Assembly: GCA_015956445.1 (NCBI GenBank)
Contig: WIUZ02000009.1
Location: 868,001 to 932,000 of the forward strand
Direction: 5' to 3'
DNA length: 64,000 bases
Origin: Thelephora terrestris
Taxonomy: Eukaryota > Basidiomycota > Agaricomycetes > Thelephorales > Thelephoraceae
Position numbers and translations under genes: made by a program. Shown here piece by piece: positions 34,211 through 47,100 of this stretch. The stretch's first letter is position 1; every line of letters begins with the position of its first letter. The notes below the pieces were generated by a model. It was not told the DNA's origin. It saw only the letters and a program-made list of their open reading frames with translations, and made no database searches.

Positions 34211-34490
34211 ATGAAGGCCTGGGCATCTTATCTCGACGATCACGAACTCTACCCCGCATCCGCCGCTTCGTCGGTCCCACCCCTTGATCCTTATCCATCA
34301 CCACAAAGCACGGCGTCGTTTTCGAACGCTTGGACGTCGGTCGTGAGCTGCATGAAGCTGGTGTTCATTCATTGAAAACCACTGGCCTATCGGCATCGCT
34401 CCGTGAGTCTTACCCGAGTTCCACGGTTCATTTGGGACGTGTCAATTGAAACGTTTTGCCTCGCAGCCATATGTTCCCGCCACGCTGTAA
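34211..34490 (+). CDS. Candidate small Pro/Ser-rich protein (51 aa)
   Basis: Good TATA and C/T-rich leader, and ATG preceded by TCATC. Proposed exons 34211-34342 and 34467-34490, joined by a GTGAGC...TCGCAG intron, give 52 codons; unspliced, the frame ends at 34375 with 54 residues. The product starts MKAWASYLDDHELYPASA and continues with PPLDPYPSPQS. No signal peptide or CaaX tail, so it is not a typical mating pheromone precursor. Function unknown; the exon join is the weakest part. Confidence 0.35.
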
Positions 34491-34938
34491 CATCTCCATC
34501 CATCCCTTCAGTCACGTTTCAACGGGCGTTCCGTGCCGCGCGTTATCGTCCACTCTTAGCGGTTTCAGATGCGTCACTTAAACCGATCCCTTCATCCAGT
34601 CGAAATCCGCACCTTTCTGTACCACCACCTCCATTCAACTTTCGCTTTTCTACATAGTTTGCGGGCCTGTGTTGTGTAACATCATGTACTCTCTCTCTGC
34701 CATCCCACTGTTATGTGTGTATGTACGTAGGTTTGTAAACGAAGCAAGAAGATCTACATCGTTCACTCGATTTCGCCCGGATTGACCTCACATCCTAACC
34801 CTCTGGTGGCTTTTTGGGTGTACCGTGGTCTTTCTAAATATGTATCTGGATCTCGAGTTCAGCAACGTCATCTGGGGTCGAAAATGTCAAAGTGTAGAGT
34901 GCCGGTCGCCGTGAGGTCGAAATTACAGCGCGGCGGTG
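34491..34938. other. Intergenic
   Basis: 3' region of the small gene and flank of the F-box relic; nothing recognised. Confidence 0.35.
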
Positions 34939-34939
34939 C

Positions 34940-35995
34940 TACACTTGGGGAGAAATAAAATCAAGTGGTGCAATGGTGCTCAATACGAAGCCCAGACATA
35001 TCAGTACCCTTCCCCATGGACCATGCAGCGCCACGAATAATCCACCACAACCGATCCGTTTCTTCAACCTCCCTCCCACCACCCCCAGGAAGTGCTGCAA
35101 GGTCGAAAACGTGCGTGGAATCGATGACGAACAGGGAGAAGGACTAAAAGTTAGGGAGGATGACGACCGATTCCTGAGGGATGTCCCCCAGTAGTATGGA
35201 TGCGATAACCCTATTGGCGTCGTCATCGATCCTCACTTCGACCGTTCGTAGAGTAGGCGCGGCTTCTAGGTAATTGGGCAGGTCTGAAACGTTAGGTAAC
35301 CCTTCTGACCATGCCGATAGTTTGATCGTGGTGAGGTTCGGAAAGGCGAAGTAGATCAAACGTCGGAATTCCCCTGAGAAGGCAAAAAATTCGAGATTGA
35401 CGGCGCCTTTGAAGAGAGGTGACTGCGCTCGGTTGGTCGGACGGGTCATCGGGCCTCGGAGGTCGAGATGTTGAGGGTACGGAGGAGCGGAAGTGGTCCA
35501 AAAATAAAGTGCAGAGAGTTTCAGAACGTCCGCCCGATCGTAAAGCCTGAGTTCTAGAGATCTGGTCTGCCGAGCGCGGGGAGGGAGCGGCATTATTTGT
35601 ACTGAGGGGATCGCCGCGTTTGGTGACTATGTCTAGTGCGGCCCCTTCAGTGCGTTCGAGGAACAGCTTGGACCCACAATGCGCCGCATCGAGGGTAAAG
35701 CCCTGCGCCAATGATGGCACACAATGATGGCGCTGAAACGGTCCTGCTGGGAAGCGAGGTGAATGGGAAGGAGGGAAAGAACGTTCGGCGGGATGCGGCT
35801 GACGTGAGCGAAATAATTCTTCCACTCGTGGACGGCTACGCGCGGTTGAATTGATGAACTGTGTTCAGGCGGCGGTGTCCAGCGTGCCGTTCTTACTGGG
35901 AGAACGTGCGGACACGTTTCAGCTCCTCGTTGAGGGCATAGACGAGCTGCGGAAGCGACAGACGTTTTCCGGGATAAGTACCCACATCCATGACC
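34940..35995 (-). pseudogene. Decayed F-box/LRR gene (family copy E)
   Basis: Minus-strand relic of the F-box family seen at 38.7, 42 and 51 kb. The exon 1 remnant at about 35990-35900 reads MDVGTYPGKRLSLPQLVYAL then NEELKRV, close to the other copies. The F-box part (about 35830-35640) is split between frames. A later frame (35593-35144) reads NLEFFAFSGEFRRLIYFAFP then NLTTIKL and LPNYLEAAPTLRTVEVRI, and stops soon after VVILPNF, so the C-terminal half is missing. More diverged than copies A-C, hence older. Confidence 0.75.
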
Positions 35996-36154
35996 AGGCC
36001 TAAGCTGGCGTAGGCTAGAATCCAGCCTCGAATTCAGAGGCGAGAAGGACGCGATTTAGAAGGGGACGATACCTAGGGGGCGACGCCTAAGCTGGCGCGT
36101 CACGCGTCATTATTTAAATGCAAGACGCGATCGAGAGCTCTTGCCACGATCACC

Positions 36155-36466
36155 GTGACTATGCTACGCCTCACTCCCGCTGAGGTCGAACTTATCGAAA
36201 CTATAGCGAAGGAGCAGCTCAGATACGAAAACATCATCTCAGCCCAGGCCGAATTCCTTAGAACGGACCCACCTAACTTCGAAGCAGCCATGGCGTGGCA
36301 AGTCCAGCAGTCACCGCTTGTCGCTAACCGCGGTCAACGCTGGGGACCCGCGCAAGGTGACGTTGACCAATATCTCGCGCAGTGTAAGGATATCTGCGAA
36401 TTGGTGCCACAGAGTTTTGAAGAGTTGAGTCTTTTGGAGAGCGTTCTGGGGAGGTTTACTGTCTGA
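36155..36466 (+). CDS. Hypothetical protein, N-terminal part (103 aa)
   Basis: Frame of 103 residues beginning MTMLRLTPAEVELIETIAKE; mostly helical, acidic, ending LLESVLGRFTV. Immediately downstream an overlapping frame (from about 36440) continues as LSDGLSRVKIMHGACGALM and HVQSAISKRHRELT to a GTGAGT donor near 36595, then joins the exon at 36652-36999. Whether this is one gene (with a frame change near 36455) or two is unclear. No domain recognised. Confidence 0.45.
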   Translation: MTMLRLTPAEVELIETIAKEQLRYENIISAQAEFLRTDPPNFEAAMAWQVQQSPLVANRGQRWGPAQGDVDQYLAQCKDICELVPQSFEELSLLESVLGRFTV

Positions 36467-36651
36467 CGGACTCAGCCGTGTCAAAATCATGCATGGAGCT
36501 TGCGGAGCACTCATGTGCCTCCTGCATTGCAAGATTGCGGAGCAACCTGAACACGTTCAGTCGGCGATATCGAAAAGACATCGTGAGTTAACGTGAGTAA
36601 ATCACCTGACACTGTCGAGTTGGTGTATGCCATATCTCATCCACGACCCAC

Positions 36652-36999
36652 AGGCTCCCTGCTTCTGCTGTCGCGGATGTCGATGATCGGCAGCCATCTC
36701 CCCCCGCCCCTATTCCGAGTGATCGACAATCACCTCCCCCCAAGCCAGCTGTCGAACCGAGGCGCACTACTGCCGAAGATCTCCGGTCGTTCAAGCTTCC
36801 GGAGAACTTGCACGGAAAGCGGTTCACTCTCTCGCCTGATGCGGGGGATTCTGGGACGTACGAAGTCATTGGTTACCGCAGGGAGAGAGACAACTCGGTC
36901 ACATACGAACTACTCTTCGAAGACTGTGAAGATCCTATCGAGACCACTGCAGAGGAGATGGTGGGCATGTTGGAGGGCAGTCTTTACATACCGGTTTGA
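36652..36999 (+). CDS. Hypothetical protein, C-terminal exon with small beta-rich domain
   Basis: Exon preceded by a CCCACAG acceptor. A Pro-rich linker leads to LPENLHGKRFTLSPDAGDSG and then TYEVIGYRRERDNSVTYELL with FEDCEDPIETTAEEMVGMLE, ending GSLYIPV. The alternating strand pattern resembles small chromo- or Tudor-like modules found at the C-termini of many uncharacterised Agaricomycete proteins, but no diagnostic residues are certain. Likely the last exon of the gene starting at 36155. Confidence 0.45.
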   Translation, partial: RLPASAVADVDDRQPSPPAPIPSDRQSPPPKPAVEPRRTTAEDLRSFKLPENLHGKRFTLSPDAGDSGTYEVIGYRRERDNSVTYELLFEDCEDPIETTAEEMVGMLEGSLYIPV

Positions 37000-38520
37000 T
37001 GGAAACCCGTAACATTCATCAGGAAAACTGGCATCGATATCTACGCACATACAAGCGCCACAAGCAAAGGCCAGTCCTGTATTTGCATGCACGCGTGCAT
37101 CCAAATTGGACGCGCTTGTAGCCCCTGACAGTCGCTTGGGGGCGCATCCACAAAACTCTAAGCCGAGGAACTAAAAAAGAAATAAATCTGGGGTTTCCCT
37201 GGGCCTTCTGGTCCGTCACAAGCAGTTCAAATAATTGATCCATTAATTTGCTACTAGGGGCTCATCCTAATTTCTCATAATTATATTCAATATAAGTAAT
37301 CCTCGCCCCGCTCAGCACTCGCCCTTTTCTTTGCCCCACATCATTTCAGGACCAACCATACAGACTACGTGCAAAGGTACAATAGAATACAACCGGCCAT
37401 GTAGTTTCGCCTAGACAGAAAGAGAAGTTATATTAGCGTCGGGCGCTGAACCGTTTGAACGCGAATGGACACGAACCGCTCCACCAGTCAAGACCCCTGT
37501 GACGTAGGTGGTTACACCCGGTTCTCCACTAGACATAAACGGCAAGACTCACCGTTGTGACATGGTCACTCTACGTCAGCTGCGACTGGACCACTGGTGG
37601 GTTTAGGGAGATGGCACCAGAGATGGTGGCGGATGAGACGAAAGAAAGGTCCTGCCCTCCGATCTCGAGGAGGACACTTATAAACCGGCTTGTACAAATA
37701 GTGGTCAACAACATATCTGCATGTCTCGAGTCCTTGTCTCGAGTTTTTGGCAGGTAACCTCCCGCCGAGTTCGAGCGTGAGGAAGAGGGCGATATGATGA
37801 TATCGTGTTACTCACCAGCTCCCCCAGGCATGGGATAGACCTCATTTTCGAAAGGAAGTGGAGGGGGTAGTGACGGTTTACACGTCTACGAGGCACTTGG
37901 ACAGCGCGGGCAATCTGATGCCAGTGTTTGCATCTCTGGAGGTGAAGCTTGTGTCGAGCATAATAGAGACTGTATACTCCATTACAGAACGTCCAGATGA
38001 AGTCACACTCAGGGTCCAGACCACCTACAGCAATACGCTCTCCCTCTGGTGATAGGAGAATTTTCGGAGCACGTTGCGGCGTAAGTTGGCGTTGGCGAGC
38101 CGCGTCAGCCATGTGGTGGTAAGAGATTGAGGGCTGCACGCAGCCTGCCCCCAAACATAGGGTCTGAGACAGGCCAATGTTCGCGTTCATAGCTATGGTT
38201 ATGTTCCAGTGTGGAAGGGTGTGGAGGCACTGAAGTACTGCCTACAGGTATTTACAAGCGTCGGTCTGGGCGATGCAAGCCGTTACAGGTGCCAGATCGA
38301 GCGCACAAGCGCGTGGATGACAACAACTGTTTTCCTGATGTTCGCTATGTGTGACCAAAGCCTCAGTTACATCGTGGAAGCGCACACAGGCCGGCTCCTC
38401 CTCTATCGAAGTGCGTACAAGCGTGGTTAGCTTGATGAGAGTACTGGAGTCGCTAGCTTCCGCTGTGGAAATGCATGAACAAACTAAGTAGAACGTTTGA
38501 AGTCCGGTCTCAACTTGCTT
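37000..38520. other. Intergenic
   Basis: No recognised gene. From about 38520 onwards the sequence is shared with the reverse complement of 52015-52260 (5' flank of F-box copy C). Confidence 0.4.
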
Positions 38521-41400
38521 CAAGTCGTGACAGGCAACGTTCTTTAGTGCCTGTGGGTGTCCGAAGTTGCACTGCCGAACGGTTGCAGGTACATAGACTA
38601 TATTAGAAGCGTGGTAGTACCAGTGGTAGTTGAGGACTCTTGACCCCGGGGCACGTGCTTGCGCGCTACCGCCCAAGTTAATAACTGACACTCATGACAA
38701 GGGCGAACTTGATCTTTCACGTTCTTCATCTCTCCATGGACGCTCATACTTACCCCGGGAGGGGCTTATCGCTTTCGCAGCTCATATTTGCTCTCAACAA
38801 AGAGCTGAAGCGTGTGGTACATTCTCCGATGTACGTTGCAAAAGGTCATTTATTCACCAAAGAACGGCATACTAACCGTACACATCCGCAGGTACACCTT
38901 GGAAGCGGTCTCACAACTCGACCGGGATGCTTCAATTGCACTGGCAACTATTCGCGAATGGAGGAACTCCTTCGCACACGTCAACCGCATCCCGACGGAC
39001 ATCCTTTCCCTCATCCCTACCCACCTCCCCACCCAGAAGGGCCGTTTCCACGCGGCTTCTGTGTGCCGCCATTGGCGCGGAGTCCTCCTTGAATATGGCG
39101 CACTATGGTCCCAGTTGTTCCTCAACAAAGGCGAGGAATGCGTGTCAACCCTCCTCAAACGTGCGAAAGGGTCTGCCCTAGACGTCATTCTCTACTACGA
39201 GGTTCCTGTCGACACTTTCGCACTAATTTCCCCTCGCGCTCAGCGAATCAGGCATCTCGAACTGAAATGGAGCCATTGGAAGGACATTATAGCGTTCTCT
39301 GATCTCAATTGTGGGAACCTTCCGCTCCTCCGCACCCTCGAGATCACTTCCTCCGAGACCTACACTTCGCACGGCGGACTCAACGTTGTGGTCGCTCCCT
39401 CTCTTCCCTTCTTCAGAGGTTCTATCAATTTGGAAAGTTTTACCTTCCATTCCTGGAGGGTTTCCTTCTTGAGCCATTTTATCTTTCCGAACCTCACCAC
39501 GTTCGAATTATTGTCAAGGCCCGCAGAGGAGTGTAGTGCATTGTGCCTGCTCAACTTCCTGGAAGCCTCACCCACGTTGCAAACGGTCGACATGACTATC
39601 TCCACGGGCCTCGTGCTGAGCAGTGTTCCGCAGGAAATGGTCGTCGCCCTTCCGAATGTCGAGACCTTCTCCCTGCACATACCCGGTTGCCCCGCAACAA
39701 AAGACTACGACATTGCAGCCCACATATCGTGCCCTTGTGCTAAGCACACGTCTCTGTCGCACGACGTGTATGAAAGCTACACGAATGACGAGCTGGAGGC
39801 ATTTCCCACCCCCGATTTGTTGGATACAATCATTCACCGGTATACGGAATGCCCGATTGAGGAAGTCGAGCTTAAGATAAAACGCTCCGAGGACAAGGAC
39901 ACCGACTGTTCGCTCACCTTTCGATCCTCCAACGCGACTGTAGTCGAGTTGAGCTTCAGAGTTACCAACACGGGTCTGGACGAGGCCGAGTTAAACATCC
40001 CCCGTACAGAGATGGGTTGGAGGTTTTTCTCTCAAGCCCTCACGACCATCCAGTGCCGCCCCCTACTGTCCCACGTCAAACGGCTCCACATCGAACATAG
40101 AGCCGCCGTGACGAATACCTACGAGATGCTACGTATAGCGGAGAAGGTTCCGGCACTGTTTGATTCGCTGGGACCCTTGGACAAGTTGAGGATCCGGGGC
40201 TGCGATTTACATACATTCTTTGACGCCTTCCTGGACCGCCCGATGCTTGCCAACTCGAAACCCGTTGTATTCCCCCAGGTCAAGAAGCTCGTGGTCTTAC
40301 ACCCGTTCATGGAAATTGATGAGACGGAATGCACGAAGGCGATTGTGGGACTTGCGAAGTTACAGCATTCGCTGGGGATACCCTTCGAACTTGTGAAAGT
40401 CCGTATGTGGGATCTTCCCGCAGGGATGGCGGAGGAGTTGGAGCAATGGGTCGATGTAGTGGATTGTGAAGATGAAGAAGAGTATATGTAGAATGCCCAT
40501 ATTTTGTCCCACGTAAATTATTGCTCAGCATGGATTTAGAGTTCTTACTAATGGGTGACTCTCTTGTAGATATCGCCCTACGAGGTGCTTGCAATGAAGG
40601 TGGCACAAAAAACATGGGAATCGACAGCTCGTGCTTGAACATAGAGAGGTGCTGATTCGCAAGTCTACAGCGGAAAATCATGATCACCGCTTACATCGCC
40701 CATCCTACATGCAGACTCCGCGCCGATATTCAAGTGAAAAAAACCAAACCGATCTTCGGTTGGGTTAACATCTCCCCGTTCATGTTGGCCATCTGATGCT
40801 CGTCTACCGCTGGAGAGGTAGGGGGTCGCCCAAGCGAATTGCGCAGGAGGCCCCATTCTTCTGGAACTATCCAATGGACACTGTGAAACTCACTCAAGCT
40901 TCGAGATCGGTCGTAAACTGGGTCCATAGAGTTGGAGTGTTAAGGTCTGTGGGCGAGTTGGCAGTGATATAACGTGAACTCTAGCGTGCGCAGGACCTGC
41001 ACTGCACTAGCAAATGTGGAGGGGCGTGGTCGGTCCGAAAGATGGGGCCTAGGGGTGAGGACTACTGTTCGCAGCGAGGGCGCAGGTGCAAATAGGAACT
41101 GTGAGCACCGGCAATTTGGCCATGCGAGCACCAGCAACAGCATGCATTTAGCCCTGAGAGTGACGGCAAACTGAGAGGTTGCCATGAGCCTCGGCCCTCA
41201 GTCCAACTCTTGCTCCGTGTCAGGAAGCACAAGTGCATATAGGCGTGAGCACGAGAACACGACCCTGACAAACGGAGGCTAGTAGTGACACGGAATTGGA
41301 AGCGCGTGGAACGAAGGACGCTATTTTCAAAGCGCTTGGAAGCGCTTCCGGTATCGACAGTCGGGTCCAAGCGCACCGAAGCTCGTAGAATCGTGGTTCA
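38520..41400 (+). repeat. Inverted duplication, arm 1 (F-box copy A with flanks)
   Basis: Matches the reverse complement of about 49555-52260, including 5' flank, gene and about 800 bases of 3' flank (for example 40975-41060 against 49840-49925). Proteins of the two arms are about 95% identical by eye, so the duplication is recent. Confidence 0.8.
38736..40491 (+). CDS. F-box/LRR-like protein, copy A (564 aa)
   Basis: Exons 38736-38830 and 38892-40491 total 565 codons. A short N-terminal segment (MDAHTYPGRGLSLSQLIFAL, then NKELKRV) precedes the F-box at about residues 60-100 (VNRIPTDILSLIPTHL then RFHAASVCRHWRGVLL), the Skp1-binding module of SCF ubiquitin ligases. The rest consists of irregular leucine-rich segments (RTLEITSSETY, NLTTFELLSR, FLEASPTLQTVDM, LDKLRIRGCDLH, KLVVLHPFMEID) and an acidic tail EDEEEYM. 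This architecture is a large lineage-specific family in Agaricomycetes; the LRR part probably selects substrates, which are unknown. The upstream in-frame ATG at 38812 lies in the exon 1/intron region; the start at 38736 is preferred because exon 1 is conserved in all copies. Confidence 0.82.
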
Positions 41401-41903
41401 GCCATCTTTTTCTCACCAACTCGTCCTGCAAGCACAGGATTTGGAAGAGGCAGATAACGCTTATGCTTAGCATAAGCTCTGAAGGCCTCAGAACTCCCTC
41501 AATGACGCATGACGCGAGGCCTTGTCGGAGCGCATCTATGAAAAGGGTCTTAGTGGAAGCGCGTGGAATTGGTTGTAATCTATCGAATCGCGTGGGTCAT
41601 ACACAACCGCGCATAAAATCTTGAACCTGATGCTGCCGATGAGTTATTTTGTCGTGAGTCTCGAGGTTCATTTCAAATGTCCTCTCGATCATCTTGCGTC
41701 GTCCCACCGTCCTTTAAAGATCTTTCACAAACCTCCGGTCTTTGCTTTCCTCGTTGAGGAATCAAGTTGAGCAAGGGTTGATTGCCTGGCGAGTGTAGGA
41801 CAAGATGCGGTCACAACCGACAAGAGATTGAGCGCCAACTCGCCACACTCAAGCAAGCCCCGTGTACGCGTCAGCCTGACCTCCAACATTCTCCGTCTCT
41901 CCC
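40492..41903. other. 3' flank of copy A and promoter of copy B
   Basis: Up to about 41400 it is the conserved 3' module also found at 50250-49555 and 53000-52280; it has no open frame conserved between copies. It contains a GGAAGCGCTTCC palindrome near 41340. The remainder is the 5' flank of copy B. Confidence 0.5.
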
Positions 41904-43656
41904 ATGAATACACATAATTACCCCGGAAGAGGCCTGTCGATCCCGCAGCTCCTCTTTGCCCTCAATGAAGAATTGAAGCGTGTGGCATATTCTCCAACGT
42001 ACGCTGCAAAATGTCATCGAAGAATGATATGCTGATCACCTCTGCAGCTTCACTTTGGAGGCAGTCTCTCAACTCGACCGTGACGCTTCAACCGCGTTGG
42101 CAACAATCCGCGAGTGGAAGAACTCTTTCGCTCACGTCAACCTCATCCCGTCGGATATCCTCTCCCTCATCCCTACCCACCTCACTTCTCAAAAGGACCG
42201 TTTCCATGCCGCTTCTGTGTGTCGTCATTGGCGTGGAGTCCTCCTCAAGCACGGCGCGCTATGGTCACAGTTGTTTCTCAGAAAAGGCGAGGACTACGTG
42301 TCAACCCTCCTCAAACGCGCAAAAGGATCCGCACTGGACGTATTCACCCATCGCGATGGTCCCATCGGCACTTTACCACTGATTTCCCCGCGCGCTCAGC
42401 AAATCAGGGGCCTCGTATTCTCCGAACACCGATGGCGGGACGTCATAACGTTCTCTGAACTCAACTCCGGGAGCTTTCCGCGCCTCCGCACCCTCGAAAT
42501 CTCCCACCCCCCGGTCTTCGATCCAATCGGTCAACCCAACGTTGTGAGCTCTCCCCCACGCCCCTTCTTCAGAGATTCTGTCAATCTGGAACGATTCGTC
42601 TTCTGTTCCTGGGAGCTTGCCTTATTGAGCCATTTTACCTTTCCGAACCTCACCATGTTCAAGCTATCGGCAGACTCGACAGGGGATTGCAGTGCCTCGC
42701 ACCTACTCAACTTTCTAAAAGCTTCGCCCATGTTAAAAACCGTCGAAATCGATCTCACTAAATTAATCGAACTAGGGGGTGCCCTGGAGGAAACCGTCGT
42801 CGTACTTCCCAATGTCGAGACCTTCTCCCTGCACGTAGCCGAGGACCACATGACCCAGGTCTACAGTATTGCAGCCCACATATCGTGTCCTTCCGCCAAG
42901 AACACGTCGCTCACGCGCAAGATAGATGACTACGAAATGAATGCCGGCCTGGGGATATTCCCTGACCCTGTTTCGTGGAACACAATCGTTCGCCAGTATA
43001 TGTCAAGCCCAATCGAGGAAGCCACACTCAAGGTAAAAGGCACTGGAGACGAAGATGTCGAAAGCTGCCTCACCTTCCGGTCCTCCGACGCGACTGCCCT
43101 CAGATTGGGTTTCGAAATTGGCGCAACGGATGCACCCGAGGACGAGTTGTTCCTGCCCCGCGCCGAGATGGGTTGGGAGATCTTCTCTCAAGCCCTCGAG
43201 ACCACCAAGGATCACCCCCTGCTTTCCCACGTCAAACGGCTCCACATCGAATACAGAGCTGCCATCTTGGATACCGACAAGATGGTATCGATAGCGGAGG
43301 AGATTCAGGAACTGTTCAACTCGTTGGGACCCTTGGACGAGTTCACCATTCGCGGCTGCGATTTACATCTATTCCTTGACCCCTTCCTTGATGATCCAGT
43401 GCTTGGGCCGCATAGTCCGTTTATATTTCCACATACCAAAGTGCTCACTATCTCTCACCCGTTGATGGATAACGAGAGGGAGTGCATGAATGCGATCCCG
43501 AAACTCGCAAAATTACAACACGAGCTGGGGATACCGTTCAAACTTGTGACAGTCCGTATATTCCGTTTTCCTGTGGGAATGGCGACGGAGTTGGGGCGGT
43601 GGGTCGATGTTGTGGACTGCCGTAGGGAGTGGTTCCCGAAAGAAGACGATGAGTAA
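41904..43656 (+). CDS. F-box/LRR-like protein, copy B (567 aa)
   Basis: Exons 41904-41998 and 42048-43656 total 568 codons. Exon 1 MNTHNYPGRGLSIPQLLFAL then NEELKRV, F-box VNLIPSDILSLIPTHL then RFHAASVCRHWRGVLL, followed by LRR-like segments (RTLEISHPP, NLTMFKLSAD, FLKASPMLKTVEI, LDEFTIRGCDLHLF) and an acidic end. Same intron position and phase as copies A and C but clearly diverged (roughly 60% by eye), so it is an older paralogue. It lacks the conserved 3' module. Confidence 0.82.
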
Positions 43657-44162
43657 ACGGTTCATCTTCGGTACCCATATCGCTGGTTCCCCCGTACGTC
43701 ACGTCCTCATGGCCGACCACCCTGTTCATTACCTGTCCAGAACTGAATACACCGTGCTGTTCACATACGCGAAAGAATGCGAGTAGACTTGTGTATGGTG
43801 TGAATCAAGTGAACCGCACCTGATCACTTTCGTTGCCCGCAGGGCTCGTATCTGATGCGGCCAGAAGGCCTGGATATCTGCTCACTTAGGCCAATAGCTG
43901 TTCTGCACGTCAGGATTGCTTCGAACCCTTTCTCCAGAAAGCGTGTGCCGATCGTTCTGTGGCTACTACCCGCCGCGTTTTTCATTCACTGGCCCAGATT
44001 GGGGACCCCGGACAGCAGAGAGATAGATCGCGTTGCTACAGGGCAGATGGGTGAGGTGTGTTGTACCTATATGTACAAGATCAAGCCATTTTCAGTGCGC
44101 CATCACAGCAACAACCCTCCTCACCCCCCCAAAACCGGGGCCTCAAAATCACACCGCGCCCA
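43657..44162. other. Intergenic between convergent genes
   Basis: About 500 bases between the stop of copy B (plus) and the stop of the MCD4 gene (minus); nothing else recognised. Confidence 0.5.
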
Positions 44163-47100
44163 TCAATCATCTTTCCGGACTGCCACCCGACGCCGCCTAC
44201 GATACTCCACCAACGTCCCGGCCATCAACCCCTCTCCCAACGCACAAACTCCCGCAGACCACACGACCAACAGCGAAGTGATACAAAAGAAACTGATCGA
44301 TTGCCCAATCTCCAGCCACGACCCAATGTCCGTAACTCGGAAAAAGAAAGTGACGGTCATGACTGTACCAAAAAAAAGATTAGTTGAGATCCACCGTGGG
44401 GAATGGTGGTGGGGGCTACTTACCATCTGTGAGAGTGAGCGCGATTAGGAACAGCGAGAACGGTGGTAGGCGAAGCCTGGCGTTCAACGTTGCGAACACG
44501 GACGCTAGAATAACGAACGGCGCGACGATTTTGAACATCTGTTCAAGACCCGATGTCTCCTCTCAGTACTGACACAAACCGTGTTGAGTTCAGATGAAGA
44601 CTCACCAACAGCGCCGCCATAGAAAACGGACTGAATATCGGAATCAGTCTATAAACTGGATCCAGATAGAAAGATCTACAAGTCCGACCGGGGCGCGAGT
44701 CAATAAACGCGTGTAAACCCCCCGAAAAAGGATCCAAACAATCAACTCACGAGATCGAAGCCACATTTCCCGTCCCAAAAAACGCGACTTGAACGAAAAA
44801 CAGGAAGAACAACGCGATCCGCAGGTCGTCCGCCTGAAGTTGATACCCGGCAGCGTTCTCCTTGGTCTTCTTTCCAGCAACCGCTTTTCCTTTTGCTCCT
44901 TGCCCTTGGCTTGTTGGAGAGGGAGAGGCCCGTATCGCAGCCTCGACTTCAACCCACACAACCAGCAACGCCGAATACGAAACAAAAAACAGGCCTTCGA
45001 CGCTGATAGAAAGTATCACGAAACAAGCCGAGAACGCGAGGAAGTACGAGAGGATCTTCGAATACGGATCTCTGAATTTGGGCGGGTGTACGAATGGGAA
45101 CAACGAGGCGGATACTGTCAAACGTGGGGGTGAAAAGCGTGTTGGTAGGTAACACGAAGGAGGAAAGAGTGGGGGTGTTTTCTCACCAAGAGCGACCCAT
45201 CCGAGGACTTGGTTCGCAAGCGGTAACCCTCGTTTCGATCGCAGGTTGTACACGGAACTCGCAGTGACGAGCATCGTAAGAACCAACAATACGATCTGCC
45301 AACGATCTTTCAGCAATACGAGGCGGAGGACCGCGAAGATCTTACCTGTACCACAAAATGGCGATGGATACCTCTTTTGACCTTCCCCCCAGATCCAAGT
45401 TTGAGACCGGTCAAAATCCCACCGCCGAGCATGAAAACGCCTCCGAGCATGCTGAAATCACCCAACCATGTCAAAAATACATTCATCGTGAATCGCATGT
45501 GCCTCACATCAGACCCAAATGCTCCGACTGGTTAACATCCAACACCGGAAAAACAGCAGTGGTCACACAGAGCACGATCCACATCGAGCACATCGCAGGA
45601 CGCTCTTTCAGAACATGTTCCGGCCAGCTCCAGTCCGGCCAGATGAATCCCATGGCTAGGAACCCGATACTCCAGACAATCCTGTGAGTGTATCCGATCT
45701 GTTCATTGAGGTCAGCCAAGGATCGTTCTGTAAATGCGGTGGCACATACAACCATAGCCTGCAAAGCTGCGATGACCAGGACCGCTTGCAGTAAGAGCTT
45801 CACGCTCCCCCGCAGTTTCCCAGAGCGGTATAACTCATGTAACGGTCCAGAAGACGCAACCAGCGTCTCTCTCCAGAAGTAACAAGGAAACACGGCGTAG
45901 ATATAAAACGTCGCGGGGTACTTCTGAATCGCGAACAAGGTCCAGGAAACGCCAAGCGCGACCAAAGCCGCACCCGAGATCGTACTATCGAACGATTTTG
46001 GCTGGTTTGGGAACAGAATCGCGGTGGCACCGTAGGCGGTCCATCCTAGATACGCGATGACCACCATGACCCGGATGAGCGTCTGGTCGTACCTAAAATC
46101 CTCGAGGAAAACCGATCTGGATGGATGGAAATGAGAAGGGAACATACGTCTGGAGGTACCGTAGCCCATCTAAGGACTTTTGGATCAGTCGAGCGGACGC
46201 CTCCCGCGCTTTGTACCATTCCTCGACTGCAATGAGCAATTCGATGTCCGTTACGTCGCTTTCCCCTGGATTTTTTTCGTGAGAAAACGGCCCGAAAGCA
46301 CGATAGAACAACATGTTTTTCTTCTTCAAGACTAGGGAAAGAGAATTCAGCAAGGTCGTCTCCGACTTTGAGAGGCCTCCCTCACAATGTTTTCGTCTGA
46401 AATGCTCAAGCACAACCTACAACGTCCATCAGTCACATTCATAATCAAGGACCCCAATCAATGGGAAAAGGACGCGACAAACCTTCGCGTTCACAAGAGC
46501 AAGCTTCGCCTTCGACCTACCCCCATCCCCACCCTCCAAAAATCCAGGTCTGGTAGGATCGACATCTGGCAACACTCCGACGGAATTGATCGGCCAATTG
46601 ATACCAACGAGGGAAGCCATCAAAGCCGCAACATCGGCCTGCTCAACGTCCCTCCGGTAGATATCGCTCAAATCCCATGGGAGGGAGTATTCATCGTGAG
46701 AAGATTGGCTGAAATCGGGGAGTGGGCCTCTGATACCTTTGCCCCAGGCGATAAGGGGAGTCCGAGTGTTGTCGGGGTCTGCGGGACTGGGACATCAGAC
46801 GGTTTGGGGGAGGATCGAGTTTGCGTGTGCCGGGATTCTGACGTACCGCCATCACCGTGATTCCCGATCTTTGACATTCCGTGGTCAGCCGTGAAGACGA
46901 AAACGGTTTCATCGTCCCCATAGAACTGCGAAAAGAGATGTTCTGTTCGATTGACGATCTCGTCTACAACTTTGATGTTTTCCATGTACTCCTAACGACG
47001 TGTGTCCTGTCAGCCGAGTGAGGATTAAACGGGAAAGGTCCTCACCCGCGAATGCGGTCGGTATGAGTGGCCTGTGACGTCCAAACCCAGCAGATGTAGA

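Noticed and set aside
34211-34490. Mating pheromone precursor
   Set aside because: Small size and a good promoter suggested it, but there is no C-terminal CaaX motif in any splice form considered.
36652-36999. Definite chromodomain
   Set aside because: Strand pattern is suggestive, but the aromatic cage residues cannot be assigned by eye, so it is described only as a small beta-rich domain.
40940-41185. Minus-strand frame downstream of F-box copy A as a gene
   Set aside because: The frame is not conserved in the matching modules at 49.6-50.2 kb and 52.3-53.0 kb.
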